Positions 8,141 to 17,880 of a stretch of 64,000 nucleotides of DNA are shown piece after piece. The notes beneath the pieces are model-generated. The model had not been told where the DNA came from. It saw only the letters and a program-made list of their open reading frames with translations, and ran no database searches. The translations under genes and the position numbers were made by a program. The stretch is taken from NCBI RefSeq assembly GCF_000353285.1, contig NZ_KB731324.1, forward strand, positions 2,870,577 through 2,934,576, read 5' to 3'. Origin of the DNA: Leptolyngbya boryana PCC 6306 (GTDB lineage Bacteria; Cyanobacteriota; Cyanobacteriia; Leptolyngbyales; Leptolyngbyaceae). Every line of letters begins with the position of its first letter. Positions within the stretch are counted from its first letter, which is position 1.

Positions 8141-8743
8141 CTAAAGGGGAATCAGTTCTGGAAAAAATTCTATAAGCTGATCGGTGCTAAGTTCGTCACC
8201 CAAACGAGAGGGAGAGAAATGAACTTGAACGGCTCGGAGACGTTCTTGGTAGTGCAAATTGATGATCGCTTTCAGTCCAGCTTGCAGTGCCCGCAAATCC
8301 GCTAAATCCGTTTCGAGTTCAGGAGCTTCTCCCTCTGCTGCGATCGTAATCATCACGACTAGATTCTGCGTGACGGGTAACGTCAATTCGTCAGGTGAGG
8401 TTTCCGCACTTTCAAGCTCAGGGGCACTGAGATAGCGTTGAGCCGAATCGGTAAATAATTCGTTCACGTAGTCGCCTGCTTCGCCTTCATCCCGAATTGC
8501 ATCGCCTTCATTGGCTGCCGATCGCCAGTAGGTTTGGTACTGCAATAAACTTTGACAAATTTCAACTAACCCTTCGCCGAGGGTATGTAAATCGCCCTCT
8601 GACGCGATCGCATCTCGACCTGCTTGGTTCAACACGCCTAACAATGGCGCGACTTCATCCCCCGCCAAATGGATAAAAATACGGCAGACGACAAAGCGAC
8701 TTCTGCCTGTGAATTGATTGAAGCGATCGCGCCATGAACTCAT
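8141..8743 (-). CDS. DUF1517 family protein
   Basis: The product is 200 residues, chosen from the ATG at 8743; an in-frame TTG two codons earlier is also possible. The C-terminal half has the DUF1517 pattern: VTQNLVVMITIAAEGEAPEL, then DLADLRALQAGLKAI and VQVHFSPSRLGDELSTDQLIEFFPELIPL. Members are widespread in cyanobacteria and plastids and some are thylakoid proteins. This one has no transmembrane segment or signal and looks soluble. Its function is unknown. Confidence 0.75.
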   Translation of the reverse strand: MSSWRDRFNQFTGRSRFVVCRIFIHLAGDEVAPLLGVLNQAGRDAIASEGDLHTLGEGLVEICQSLLQYQTYWRSAANEGDAIRDEGEAGDYVNELFTDSAQRYLSAPELESAETSPDELTLPVTQNLVVMITIAAEGEAPELETDLADLRALQAGLKAIINLHYQERLRAVQVHFSPSRLGDELSTDQLIEFFPELIPL

Positions 8744-8808
8744 AATCAATGCGTCCCCAGTCTAAAATCTTTCAGAATGATAAACCGCCCTAGAAACAGA
8801 AATTTCTA

Positions 8809-8836
8809 TCCCAGGTTGAAATCTTTGCACCTGGGA
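8809..8836 (-). terminator. Terminator-like hairpin
   Basis: TCCCAGGT at 8809-8816 and ACCTGGGA at 8829-8836 form an 8-bp perfect stem just downstream of the membrane-protein gene that ends at 8839. No strong U-tract follows, so it may be only a weak terminator. Confidence 0.5.
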
Positions 8837-8838
8837 GA

Positions 8839-9483
8839 TTAGCTAATCGAAATTGGTACATTGCGAAATACACGGACATTTGGAATATCGAGATCAATGC
8901 GATCGAGCGTATCAGGAACTCGGAGCGTCACCGAAGTGTTCAGGCTTGATCCAGGACGCAAGTTACTTAGACTGATGAATTGATTATTAGAGGCGGGTGT
9001 CTGAATGACTGGATACTGCTCATTTGTGCGGGAATTGAGCGCGATCGCATTGGCAAGATTGATAGTCGGAGCCGCAGTGACTGGGCGATCAAGCCGACGC
9101 ACTTGCAGTTGAATCGTGGCTGAATTCGACGAGCCGCGCGTTGCAGATAACAGTTCAACCTGAGCAGAACGGTCTTCAGTTGGTTGGATAAATTGACCCT
9201 GTGTAACCTGCTGCGGTTGGGACAGAAAGGGCAACAATGGACGGCTTACAGACGGATTCGACGATTGCGGTTGAACAGAAGATTGCCGTCTGACTTGAAT
9301 CACCGCGTAGGCACTGAGAAAAAATGCAATCAGCGATATGAGTAACGCTAACCCTGAGAGAATATCGCTTAAAGGGGTGCCGGAATTTTCATGCCGCATC
9401 GGCGGGATCGGGCGATCGCCAAGTGGACGATCGAGATCTGACTCCTGCATTTTCCGGGGTCGAAGATCACGTTCTTGCACCAT
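8839..9483 (-). CDS. Hypothetical single-pass membrane protein
   Basis: About 214 residues from the ATG at 9483 (GTG 9492 and TTG 9513 are also in frame). The first 45 residues are charged and Pro-rich. A single membrane segment, ILSGLALLISLIAFFLSAYA, follows. The remaining part is a predicted beta-rich domain (VELLSATRGSSNSATIQLQV..., TSVTLRVPDTLDRIDLDIP) reminiscent of an immunoglobulin-like or DUF4352-like fold. I do not recognise the family. It is divergent from dacB, and only 115 nt separate the two starts. Confidence 0.65.
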   Translation of the reverse strand: MVQERDLRPRKMQESDLDRPLGDRPIPPMRHENSGTPLSDILSGLALLISLIAFFLSAYAVIQVRRQSSVQPQSSNPSVSRPLLPFLSQPQQVTQGQFIQPTEDRSAQVELLSATRGSSNSATIQLQVRRLDRPVTAAPTINLANAIALNSRTNEQYPVIQTPASNNQFISLSNLRPGSSLNTSVTLRVPDTLDRIDLDIPNVRVFRNVPISIS

Positions 9484-9598
9484 AATGATCACTCTTTGAA
9501 GATTGTGCTTCAATTCTATTGGTGAAAGATAAACTTCCGCACTGTACTAAGGGGAGATTTCACCGATATCTACCGTGAATTGTTGTTGCAAAATCGTC

Positions 9599-11056
9599 AT
9601 GACCGTGTTCTCTCAGCGATTGATTATTAGTCTACTAGGATGGTTTTTTCTGGGTCTGACAGGGTTCACGACAAGTTTGCGTGCCGAATCGGGGGCAATT
9701 TGCTCGCAACAATTAACTCCGCAAATTGATGCGATCGTCAATCGTCCAGAGTTTGCCCGATCCAGATTTGGGGTGATGATTCAGACGCTGGACAGTCGCC
9801 AGACGCTTTATCGCCGAGATGCCGATCGCTTTTTTATTCCGGCTTCTAATATGAAGCTGTTCACGACGGCGATCGCGCTGAAAGAGTTCAGTCCTAATTT
9901 TCGGATTCGCACTTCGGTGTATGGTACGCCGACTGCAAATGGATGGCGGTTACGATTAGTCGGGCGAGGCGATCCGAGTTTGAGCGATCAACAGTTGAAA
10001 GAAATGGTGCAGCAGTTGAAGCGGCGCGGGATTCAGCGAATTGCAGAATTGACGATCGAGGATAGTTATTTTGGACAGGATAGTTTGATTTCCAGTTGGG
10101 CAGTCGGAGATATCCAAGCGCCTTACGCGGTGCCTGTCAATAGTTTGATTTTGAATCAGAACAGTTTAGGCTTTCAGGTGATACCGCAAGCCGTTGGACA
10201 ACCGTTGCAATTAAAATGGGACGATCCAACGCAGGCGCAGTACTGGCAAATCGATAATCGCTCTCGAACGGTCGAGACAAAGACCAAAGAATTTTTGCAA
10301 ATTCAGCGAGATTTGAGCCAGTCGATTTTGAAAGTCGAGGGGCAGTTGCAAGTTGGAGCGAAGCCCGATCTCTGGGCGATCGCGGTTCCGAACCCGAACC
10401 AGTATTTTCTGCGGCAGTTGGTGCGATTTCTTCAGGAAGAGAAGATCTCAGTCGCGCGATCGCAGATTAGTGATCAAGCAATGCGACCGTTTGGAATTGA
10501 GGTTGCAGGAATTGATTCGCCGCCTTTGAGTGAATTGGTGAAAGAAACGAATACGAATAGTAATAACCTCTTTGCAGAAGCACTGCTGAGGACGATTGGA
10601 GCAAAGAACCCACAGGCAGAGGGTCGCACGGTTTTAGAGAAAGGGCTAGCAACTGTCGCTGTGCGATTAAGCCGTTTGGGTATTGAATCGAACGAGATTG
10701 AACTCGAAGACGCAGCCGGATTGTCGAGAAAAAATTGGAGTACACCTGCGGCTTTTGTGAAGTTACTCCAAGTCATGCTCCAGCAACCAGAAGCAAAATA
10801 TTTTCGAGAATCTTTAGCGATCGGTGGAGAAACCGGGACATTAGCAGGTCGATTTCAAGATCATCCAGCAAGAGGCATCACCCAAGCCAAAACGGGAACT
10901 TTAACCGGAGCAACAGCGCTATCTGGGTATATTACTCCGCCCCGTTATTCCCCGATCGCATTTAGCATCATCATCAATAACGCACAAGATTTTACAGCCC
11001 AACGAACTGCAATCAGTGAAATTGTGGCAATACTAGCACGATTGAAATCTTGCTAA
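9599..11056 (+). CDS. dacB: D-alanyl-D-alanine carboxypeptidase/endopeptidase (PBP4 type)
   Basis: About 485 residues from the ATG at 9599; a GTG at 9575 is an alternative. A hydrophobic signal (LIISLLGWFFLGLTG) directs export. The penicillin-binding motifs of the S13 family are present: SNMK with the nucleophilic Ser about residue 83, the SNN triad in TNSNNLFAEALL, and KTGT near 430. The long insertion between the first two motifs is typical of DacB/PBP4. It trims pentapeptide stems and cuts cross-links in periplasmic peptidoglycan. It sits between two SLH porins that attach to the wall, a plausible but unproven functional link. Confidence 0.9.
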   Translation: MTVFSQRLIISLLGWFFLGLTGFTTSLRAESGAICSQQLTPQIDAIVNRPEFARSRFGVMIQTLDSRQTLYRRDADRFFIPASNMKLFTTAIALKEFSPNFRIRTSVYGTPTANGWRLRLVGRGDPSLSDQQLKEMVQQLKRRGIQRIAELTIEDSYFGQDSLISSWAVGDIQAPYAVPVNSLILNQNSLGFQVIPQAVGQPLQLKWDDPTQAQYWQIDNRSRTVETKTKEFLQIQRDLSQSILKVEGQLQVGAKPDLWAIAVPNPNQYFLRQLVRFLQEEKISVARSQISDQAMRPFGIEVAGIDSPPLSELVKETNTNSNNLFAEALLRTIGAKNPQAEGRTVLEKGLATVAVRLSRLGIESNEIELEDAAGLSRKNWSTPAAFVKLLQVMLQQPEAKYFRESLAIGGETGTLAGRFQDHPARGITQAKTGTLTGATALSGYITPPRYSPIAFSIIINNAQDFTAQRTAISEIVAILARLKSC

Positions 11057-11150
11057 GTTGAATGATCTTGATGCAACAGCGATCGCATTCATTTCCCCAC
11101 TCCCCACAATCAACCTACTGAACTACTAGCACGGATGAATTGAAATGGTA

Positions 11151-12848
11151 CTAGAACAGAAATGTTCCCCGTAAAGTTCCAATCACAACATCAGGATTCT
11201 CATTAGATTGATTCGGTGCAGTCAACCAAATTAGACCTCCGGTGATAGAAAGATTATCCGTCAACTGGTGCTTGTAAAAGCCTTCAACACGGAATGGAAA
11301 GGCTTGCTGGAAAGGAACACGTGCTCCATCCAGATAAAATCCTGTGAGATAAGGCTCAACTCCTAGTACGATCCCGCCCAGATTTCCTTTTTTCCCTAGG
11401 TCTGGAAATGCGAATGCTAGTGCATAAGACCAAGTGTAATAGTAATCCGATGATCCTCTAGGAATCGTAAAATCGCGACCATTCGTTGTCGTTACCCATC
11501 CATTGATCACAATTCTGGGACTCACCCGAAAGGTTGCTGCGACTCCAAAGGAATTATTGTAAGTGTCTTCAGGCACAAAAGTATTGGCAGTCGTCAGTTT
11601 TGTCCCTGTAACCTCAGCGAAATTCGTGTTAGTAATTGCTGTGAGGTAGGTGTAATTGTAGGTCAATCCCAATGAGAAGCGATCACTGGGTGTAATCGTC
11701 AATTGTGCCAGTGCTGAAAAGCTTCCATCTAGAAAGCCTCCATACTGACCTGGGAAATTACCTGTTCCGTTTGCTAGATAGCCGAGAGAGAATTCTAAGA
11801 CTCGATTGAGTTGAGTCGTAATGCCAACGCCCGAACCAAAACTACTGCCCATTCGGTAGATTGGACTACGTTGCCCAAAAGTAGAGAGAGAGCCATTGCC
11901 CCCATCAAAGTCTTCAAAGTAAGGATTTAAAGTAGGTACATAATCTGCATGTTCCCCTCCATTCGCAATCACAGCCACTTTCGTTGTCTTTCCAACGGGA
12001 AAGCGATAGAGAAGAGAACTGAGATAAATGGCTCCAGGGGTCGCTGTTGGGTTTGGAGAGATAGAGGGAACACAGCAGCTTTGAGTGTTGGGGAAAGGAC
12101 GGATGACATTAAACGTTTGGATGCCTTCCCGATTTGGAAAGCCAGGTTGAGCTGCGATCGTAAAGCCAGGAATATCAAAGTTACCGGATTGAAACCGGAG
12201 TCTGAGTAGATCTGTGCCTAAAAAACTGGTGTCAAAGTTTAAGCGCACCCGATTCGCAAGAACAGCATTTTGAGTTGGAGTAGTATCTGATGTCGCTTGA
12301 GTGACGCGCGTTTGATTATCGTCGCCCGTCAACACATCCGTCAGCGCGAAGATGACTTCACCCGTGAGTTTGGTCGTTGTCGAAAATTGTTGCTTTTCGA
12401 GTGCTAGAGTCCGTTCTTCTAGTTGACCTACCTTTTCACGAAGCATTGCAAGCTCTGCTGCAAAATCTTGCTGAAGTCGTTGGAGTACAGTTAGATCCTC
12501 TGCCCGTACTAAGTCAGCCGCTGCTGTTTCAAGTATCTGATTCAATCGATTGATGCAGGCGTTCAATCCCGCAGCAAATTCGTAACGAGTCAGTGCTCGA
12601 TTGCCTTGAAAATTGCGATCGGGATAACCCTCTATGCACTTGTAGCGTTCCGCCAGAGATTGTACCGCTTGAAATGCCCAATCAGTAGGCTGAACCTGGG
12701 AAAGTTCTGATACGGCAGTGATCGACTTCAGGGATGAAGACATGTCTTCATTTACACTATCTTCCGACGGCTGCTCAATTGGTGCGGCTAGAACTGAAGG
12801 AGAAAAAGCGATGCCAATACTTAGGATAGCGAATAGAGAAAGCCACAT
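11151..12848 (-). CDS. SLH-domain iron-uptake-type porin, second copy
   Basis: This 565-residue protein has a signal peptide ending SVLAAP, an SLH domain (VQPTDWAFQAVQSLAERY, PDRNFQGNRALTRYEFAAGL), a coiled coil and the KQQFSTTTKLTGEV junction before the barrel. It ends with the aromatic GTLRGTFLF. It shares the architecture of the protein at 5603-7078 but is longer, with extra loops such as the Cys-containing segment near residue 255. Function: outer-membrane passage of small solutes, possibly inorganic iron. I saw no Fur-type box in the 210 bases upstream. Confidence 0.9.
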   Translation of the reverse strand: MWLSLFAILSIGIAFSPSVLAAPIEQPSEDSVNEDMSSSLKSITAVSELSQVQPTDWAFQAVQSLAERYKCIEGYPDRNFQGNRALTRYEFAAGLNACINRLNQILETAAADLVRAEDLTVLQRLQQDFAAELAMLREKVGQLEERTLALEKQQFSTTTKLTGEVIFALTDVLTGDDNQTRVTQATSDTTPTQNAVLANRVRLNFDTSFLGTDLLRLRFQSGNFDIPGFTIAAQPGFPNREGIQTFNVIRPFPNTQSCCVPSISPNPTATPGAIYLSSLLYRFPVGKTTKVAVIANGGEHADYVPTLNPYFEDFDGGNGSLSTFGQRSPIYRMGSSFGSGVGITTQLNRVLEFSLGYLANGTGNFPGQYGGFLDGSFSALAQLTITPSDRFSLGLTYNYTYLTAITNTNFAEVTGTKLTTANTFVPEDTYNNSFGVAATFRVSPRIVINGWVTTTNGRDFTIPRGSSDYYYTWSYALAFAFPDLGKKGNLGGIVLGVEPYLTGFYLDGARVPFQQAFPFRVEGFYKHQLTDNLSITGGLIWLTAPNQSNENPDVVIGTLRGTFLF

Positions 12849-13057
12849 TTAAGACCAAACTCCGTGAATCAATACTGAGAAAACCCCACAATTAAAACAC
12901 AGAAACAAGAAAATGAACGTCGTGCAAAATTGCATCAACTTTCATGCGACTTGAGCAATTGTTGTTGCTGCTCAGTTTGGGTTCGGTTTCTCCCTGGAAC
13001 GCTTTGGAATCTCAACGATCTGATCAATTTTGTGCTCATCCGGTGCTTTATCGATCG

Positions 13058-14449
13058 CTAACGTGACTTCACCGGTGTTCCTGTTGTGATTTGTTCATTC
13101 GGATGCAGGATCACTGTTTCTCCAGCTTGTAAGCCTTTTTGAACTTCTGCTTCAAAGGTGCTGCGCTGACCAATCTCAATCGATCGTTCTTGAGCTTTGC
13201 TATCTTGAACACTAAAAACACACCAAGCTTGGTCACAGCGAAACAAAGCACTCAATGGCACTTTCAAAACATTTGGATTCTGCCAAACGACAATTTGCAC
13301 ATCTGAACGATAGCCATCACCGAGCGATGCAGGCGCATTGATAAAATCACCAATAACATTGACGCGCTGTTCTTCCACACCCAAGGCAGAAATTTTAGTA
13401 AATGCTGAAGGCTCAACCTGACGAACTTTCGCTTTGAGCATTGGCATTCCCGATCCCGCTTGGACTAAGATCACATTTCCAGGTTTGATCCTCAAAGCAT
13501 CGGTTGATAAGACATCAATCACAATCTCTAATTTTGAGATATCTCCAATTTCGAGCAATGGGGTTCCAGCCGTGACGGATTGGGCGCTTTGCTGCAAGAG
13601 TCGTAAGACTTGACCACCGCTTGGAGAACGAACGGATGTGCGATTCGCTTCATCTTGCAGTTTTGCAAGATCTGCTTCGATGCTAGCAATTCTCGCATCA
13701 TATACTTTCAGCAAATAGTCTGGATCTCGCTGTTCGGCTTGTAAAACGGTGAGTGCTGCTCGTGCAACATCGACCTCAGCCGATGCTGCTTTTGCGGCGA
13801 GTGTCGCACTCTCTAGCTCTTTGGCTCTTGTAATTTCAACGAGTTCCGCATTTTCGCGATCGCGTCGAGAAATCACCCCGGACGCTGCCATTTCTTGGGC
13901 ACGTTGGCGATCGCGCTGAGCTTGATTGAAGGCTGCTTGTGCTTGAGCCACACTGGCTTCAGCTTGGCGTTGAGTCGCGATCGCGGCTTGAATCCGCGTT
14001 TGTGCTTGGGCGAGTGTTGCAGATTTCGGTCTTTGCGTTGCAACTCCTTCTCGCTGAGCACGCGCTTCTGCGAGTCGTCCCAACGCTTCCTGAACGGGTG
14101 CAGTTAAGGTTAAAGGTTCAATCTGAGCAACAATTTCACCAGGTTGAACAGCATCGCCAGCTTTAAGCTGAATCCGGGTTAAGCGACCACTAACAGGTGC
14201 AGAAATGACAAAGCGATCGCGAATCCGAGTTTTCCCTTCAGCAGCGACGCTCACTTGTAATTCGCCTCGTGTGACTGCCTGAGTTTCGACCACGATCGGA
14301 GTGGGACGAAATGCCCAAACGATTGCCGTGAAAGTTGCGATCGCGGCTCCCCCGTAAATGAGCCACCGGGATTTTTTCTTTGGAGAATGCGGAGATAAGT
14401 CTTCTCTCAGGTCTGACGCAGGCTGAGTTGTCCGAGGGAGCAGCTTCAT
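13058..14449 (-). CDS. HlyD-family efflux adaptor subunit
   Basis: This is a 463-residue membrane-fusion protein. After about 30 residues comes a membrane anchor (WLIYGGAAIATFTAIVWAF), then the half-lipoyl strand VSAAEGKTRIRDRFVISAPVSGRL. A long Ala/Gln/Arg-rich coiled-coil hairpin follows (about residues 120-270), with the returning lipoyl half near RSPSGGQVLRLL and a beta-barrel C-terminus. Such proteins bridge an inner-membrane ABC exporter to an outer-membrane channel. It lies 60 nt downstream of the FtsX-type permease and belongs to the same minus-strand operon. No outer-membrane factor is encoded beside it. The substrate is unknown. Confidence 0.9.
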   Translation of the reverse strand: MKLLPRTTQPASDLREDLSPHSPKKKSRWLIYGGAAIATFTAIVWAFRPTPIVVETQAVTRGELQVSVAAEGKTRIRDRFVISAPVSGRLTRIQLKAGDAVQPGEIVAQIEPLTLTAPVQEALGRLAEARAQREGVATQRPKSATLAQAQTRIQAAIATQRQAEASVAQAQAAFNQAQRDRQRAQEMAASGVISRRDRENAELVEITRAKELESATLAAKAASAEVDVARAALTVLQAEQRDPDYLLKVYDARIASIEADLAKLQDEANRTSVRSPSGGQVLRLLQQSAQSVTAGTPLLEIGDISKLEIVIDVLSTDALRIKPGNVILVQAGSGMPMLKAKVRQVEPSAFTKISALGVEEQRVNVIGDFINAPASLGDGYRSDVQIVVWQNPNVLKVPLSALFRCDQAWCVFSVQDSKAQERSIEIGQRSTFEAEVQKGLQAGETVILHPNEQITTGTPVKSR

Positions 14450-14509
14450 GGCAATCTACCAACACTGACGTTTCCAGAGTAAAGAAGAAGTTTGAGGAAG
14501 TTGTGAGGA

Positions 14510-16873
14510 CTACTCGCGCGTTTTCAGCACTGCAACTAAATCCAGATGATCTAGCTTCCGCCGCACGATTAATCCTGAAATGAATGCCGCACTGGTTACA
14601 ACAATCACGGCAAAGGCATAGCTCGCACTCGTTACAATTGGCGGAAGTCGATAAAGTTCGGTGTTGTAGGCGATCGACAGCAGGACAACTAATCCATAGC
14701 CAACTAAAAAGCCAACGGGAATTGCTGCGATCGTTAATGCTGCCTGTTCTCCGAGTAGAACGACCGCAATTTGAACGCGTGAGAAGCCAATAATGCGCAG
14801 AGTTGCAAGTTCTCGACTGCGTTCGGATAAGGCAATTCGAGCCGCATTGTAAACGACACCAAACGCAATAATGCAAGCAAAGACGATTTCAACGGCATTC
14901 ATGATCTGTCGCGTATCCGCGATCGTTTTCTGAAATCGCTCAATCGTGGTTTTGCGAAGGTTTACTGACGCGATCGCGGGCGTTTGCTTGAGTAATGCGT
15001 ACAATCGATCCAGTTGAGCCGCATCGACTGCGAGGTACGCGCCAGAACTCGTCTCCCCTTCCTGCATCAATCGATTCAATGCCCGTCGTTCCATATAGGC
15101 AGATAAGCCGACTAAATCATCAACCAGTCCTGCAACTTTGACATACCGAGTCGGGCGATCGCCTTCTAGCACTTCGACAGTTAGCGTTTCTCCGGTTCGG
15201 ATATGCAGCTTTTCTCCGAGTTTAGCTGTTAGTAAAATTCCGTCTATCGGTAATGGAATGGGATTGAGTTGTTGATCCACAAGTTGGTGCAATTGCCCGT
15301 TTTCGACTAATCCTTGAATGCCAAGCTGGTGCGTATACTGCTGATTGCGAAACCGAACAGCTACTATGCGAAACGGTTCAGAGTAAAGCACACCTGGTAA
15401 ATGATCGACTTCATACCGCACGGATGCAGAACGTGGCTCATTGAAAATAATCGTGACATCTTCACGCTGCATTAAGCGGAATTGCACATCGATCAGATAG
15501 CTAATCGCATCTTGAGAATAGCGCCCAACAATTAACATGGCGATCGCTAAAGCAATTCCCACGATCGACAACAGTGCTTGAATCGGCTTCCGCTCTAAAT
15601 TCCGTAGAATAATCCGTCCTACAGGCGAGAGAAAGCTCTGTAATCCCAATCTTTCCATCAATGTTCGCCGGAAATGAGCCGGAGGCTCTGGACGCATAGC
15701 TTCGGCTGGCGGCAGCGAAACGGCATGTCGAACTGCAACAAATGCCCCAATGATCGCCGCACTCGCACTAATCGCGATCGCACCTAACACTAATCCTAGA
15801 CTAATCTGATAGTTCAAATTCGGAAAATGATAGTACTGCGTGTACATTTTCAGCATTCCTGAACCCATCCAGAGTCCAACCCCTGTGCCGATCGCGCCAC
15901 CTAAAAACACAATGACTAAGACTAATTTTAGAAAATGCCATCCCACACTCCAGTTGCTATATCCAAAAGCTTTGAGAATCGCAATTTGATCGCGCTGTGT
16001 TCCAATCAACCGAGATAGCAGAATGTGGAGTAAAAAAGCAGCGATCGCCAAGAAAATACTTGGAACAATCATCGCGTGAGATCTGAGTTGAGTGATCTCG
16101 TCAGTCACAAACTTAGTCGAGATCTGATCTGCTTGCTCATACGCTCCAAATCCTCCATAAGGCTTGAGCAATTGATCGAGCTGAAAAATCACAGCTTCTG
16201 GATTCGTCTGAGGACTCAGAGAGAGGGCTAGATCATTAAATGCGCCATCAAGGTTAAACGCAGTGCCTAAAGCTTTTCTGCCCATCCAAAATACGCCGAA
16301 CCGTTGATTGTCAGGCAGCACATCCCCCGCTCGAATTTCGTACACATATTCGGGTGAAAGTGCAATTCCGACAATGCTAAGCTGTTGCCATCGACCGTTG
16401 ATAATGGCTCCAACGCGATCGCCTATTTTCAGGTGATTTGCGTTAGCAAATGCCTCACTGACTAAGACTTCTTCGGCTCGTCCAGGTTCTAGATACCGTC
16501 CTTGACGAATAAATAAATCATTGAGTATGGGTATCGGTTGCTCTGGTACAGACACGAGTCGCCCAATGGCTGGTTCTTTCTGTCCGGGCACATCCAGCGT
16601 GACATCCACTACGACTCTAGATTGAACCTGAGCCACTCCTGGAATTGCTTGAATTTGCTCGATGAGAGGCTCTGGCGCACGTTTGAGTTGAGCAAAAACT
16701 TGGGCAAGTCGATACTGCTGATAGTAAGCAGATTGCGATGCAGCGAGCGATTGATAAGCACTAATCATGGCAATAAAAATTGCAATCCCACAAGCCACGA
16801 CTAATGCGATCGCAATCACCTGCCCGCGCAGTTTCCACAAATCTCGCACCAGTTTGTAATTGAGTGCTTTCAT
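14510..16873 (-). CDS. FtsX-like ABC transporter permease (large, duplicated)
   Basis: The 787-residue permease starts at the ATG inside a TGATG overlap with the ATPase stop codon, which implies translational coupling. It has an N-terminal membrane segment (VIAIALVVACGIAIFIAMI), a first periplasmic MacB-type domain, three membrane segments (residues about 265-385), a second periplasmic domain and a final three-segment FtsX block. This double FtsX layout resembles large MacB/YbbP-like permeases rather than the small DevC type. With the ATPase and HlyD adaptor it forms a tripartite exporter for an unknown substrate. Confidence 0.88.
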   Translation of the reverse strand: MKALNYKLVRDLWKLRGQVIAIALVVACGIAIFIAMISAYQSLAASQSAYYQQYRLAQVFAQLKRAPEPLIEQIQAIPGVAQVQSRVVVDVTLDVPGQKEPAIGRLVSVPEQPIPILNDLFIRQGRYLEPGRAEEVLVSEAFANANHLKIGDRVGAIINGRWQQLSIVGIALSPEYVYEIRAGDVLPDNQRFGVFWMGRKALGTAFNLDGAFNDLALSLSPQTNPEAVIFQLDQLLKPYGGFGAYEQADQISTKFVTDEITQLRSHAMIVPSIFLAIAAFLLHILLSRLIGTQRDQIAILKAFGYSNWSVGWHFLKLVLVIVFLGGAIGTGVGLWMGSGMLKMYTQYYHFPNLNYQISLGLVLGAIAISASAAIIGAFVAVRHAVSLPPAEAMRPEPPAHFRRTLMERLGLQSFLSPVGRIILRNLERKPIQALLSIVGIALAIAMLIVGRYSQDAISYLIDVQFRLMQREDVTIIFNEPRSASVRYEVDHLPGVLYSEPFRIVAVRFRNQQYTHQLGIQGLVENGQLHQLVDQQLNPIPLPIDGILLTAKLGEKLHIRTGETLTVEVLEGDRPTRYVKVAGLVDDLVGLSAYMERRALNRLMQEGETSSGAYLAVDAAQLDRLYALLKQTPAIASVNLRKTTIERFQKTIADTRQIMNAVEIVFACIIAFGVVYNAARIALSERSRELATLRIIGFSRVQIAVVLLGEQAALTIAAIPVGFLVGYGLVVLLSIAYNTELYRLPPIVTSASYAFAVIVVTSAAFISGLIVRRKLDHLDLVAVLKTRE

Positions 16874-17616
16874 CACCACTCCAATGCCGAGGGGGCTAGC
16901 TTGTGTTCGTTGTATTGAATGTTTGTAATTTCGCCGCTGCGCATCGTAATCACTCGATCTGCCATGCCTGCAATTCCAGCATTGTGAGTAATCACAGCCG
17001 TAGTTGTACCTAGCTCTTGATTCACTTGTGCTAATGCTTCTAAAACAATCTTGCCAGTTTGAAAATCTAATGCCCCTGTCGGCTCATCGCATAGTAAAAC
17101 TTCAGGACGTTTAGCGATCGCTCTAGCAATGGCAACGCGTTGTTGCTCTCCGCCGGATAGCTGAGCCGGGAAATGATCGAGTCGATCTCTGAGTCCGACT
17201 AATTCCAATGCTTGTTCCGGTTTCATCGGATGTCGAGCAATCTCAGTCACGAGTGCTACATTTTCGCGTGCGGTCAGGCTCGGAATCAGATTGTAAAACT
17301 GAAAGATAAACCCGACCGAATTTCGGCGAAATCGAGTTAAAACGGCATCATTCGCATTGGTTAAATCCTGATTGCGAAAGTAGAAATGCCCACTTGAGGG
17401 AATATCCAATCCGCCTAAAATATTCAGCAACGTGGATTTACCACTGCCAGAAGGTCCAAGCAGGACTACAAATTCACTTTCGTAGAGATCAAGATTTAGC
17501 GATCGTAAAGCATGTACTTCAACTTCTCCCATGCGATACACCTTGCTAATCCCTTCGACATGAAAAATCACAGGAGCAGATTGCCGAGTGGTTGGTTGAG
17601 CGAGGGAGATGTTCAT
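16873..17616 (-). CDS. ABC transporter ATP-binding protein (LolD/MacB/DevA type)
   Basis: The 247-residue ATPase has Walker [11 protein letters not shown]-loop [18 protein letters not shown], signature [16 protein letters not shown], Walker B VLLCDEP and the switch His in VITHN. The FQFYNLIP region is characteristic of the LolD/MacB export branch. It is the first gene of the exporter operon, followed by the permease with a one-base overlap and the HlyD adaptor. It energises export from the inner membrane. Confidence 0.93.
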   Translation of the reverse strand: MNISLAQPTTRQSAPVIFHVEGISKVYRMGEVEVHALRSLNLDLYESEFVVLLGPSGSGKSTLLNILGGLDIPSSGHFYFRNQDLTNANDAVLTRFRRNSVGFIFQFYNLIPSLTARENVALVTEIARHPMKPEQALELVGLRDRLDHFPAQLSGGEQQRVAIARAIAKRPEVLLCDEPTGALDFQTGKIVLEALAQVNQELGTTTAVITHNAGIAGMADRVITMRSGEITNIQYNEHKLAPSALEW

Positions 17617-17700
17617 AGGAGGTGAGGGGTGAGCGATGCAGAACCGATATTCTTCTTAGTTGTAGGCAAAGAAGTTGAGGAACTTGTGAGGGTTATCTAG

Positions 17701-17845
17701 ACTGCGTTTCTATCCCGCACCGGATTCAAAACCCGGTGCTAATCGTGCGAACTCCCTGAAGGGACTCCCGAACTCAGCCATTGGCTTGGAAATGCAGTCT
17801 CTTCAGAGACTTTGTCCGACGAGCACGGGGCTTCAACCTCGTGCG
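17701..17845. repeat. Cloverleaf-type palindromic repeat, copy A
   Basis: This 145-base element contains consecutive hairpins: GCACCGG...CCGGTGC, an AGTCTCTTCAGAGACT palindrome and GCACGGGG...CTCGTGC. A central CAGCCATTGGCTTG is shared in part with the elements at 33884 and 43691. It lies between the exporter operon and the metal-transporter permease. The adjoining 17846-17880 is GCGC/CTCG-rich low-complexity sequence. I see no gene here. Confidence 0.65.
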
Positions 17846-17880
17846 GCGCGCTCGCGCTCGTGCGGCTCTCTCGTGCAGCT

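Noticed and set aside
14238-14876. Long Cys/Arg-rich open frame across the adaptor and permease genes
   Set aside because: It overlaps two well-supported genes on the same strand in another frame and its composition (Cys, Arg, Ser rich) is that of a shifted reading frame.
13058-17616. Naming the exporter DevBCA
   Set aside because: The gene order (ATPase, permease, adaptor) and the double-FtsX permease of about 787 residues differ from DevBCA, whose permease is about half that size.
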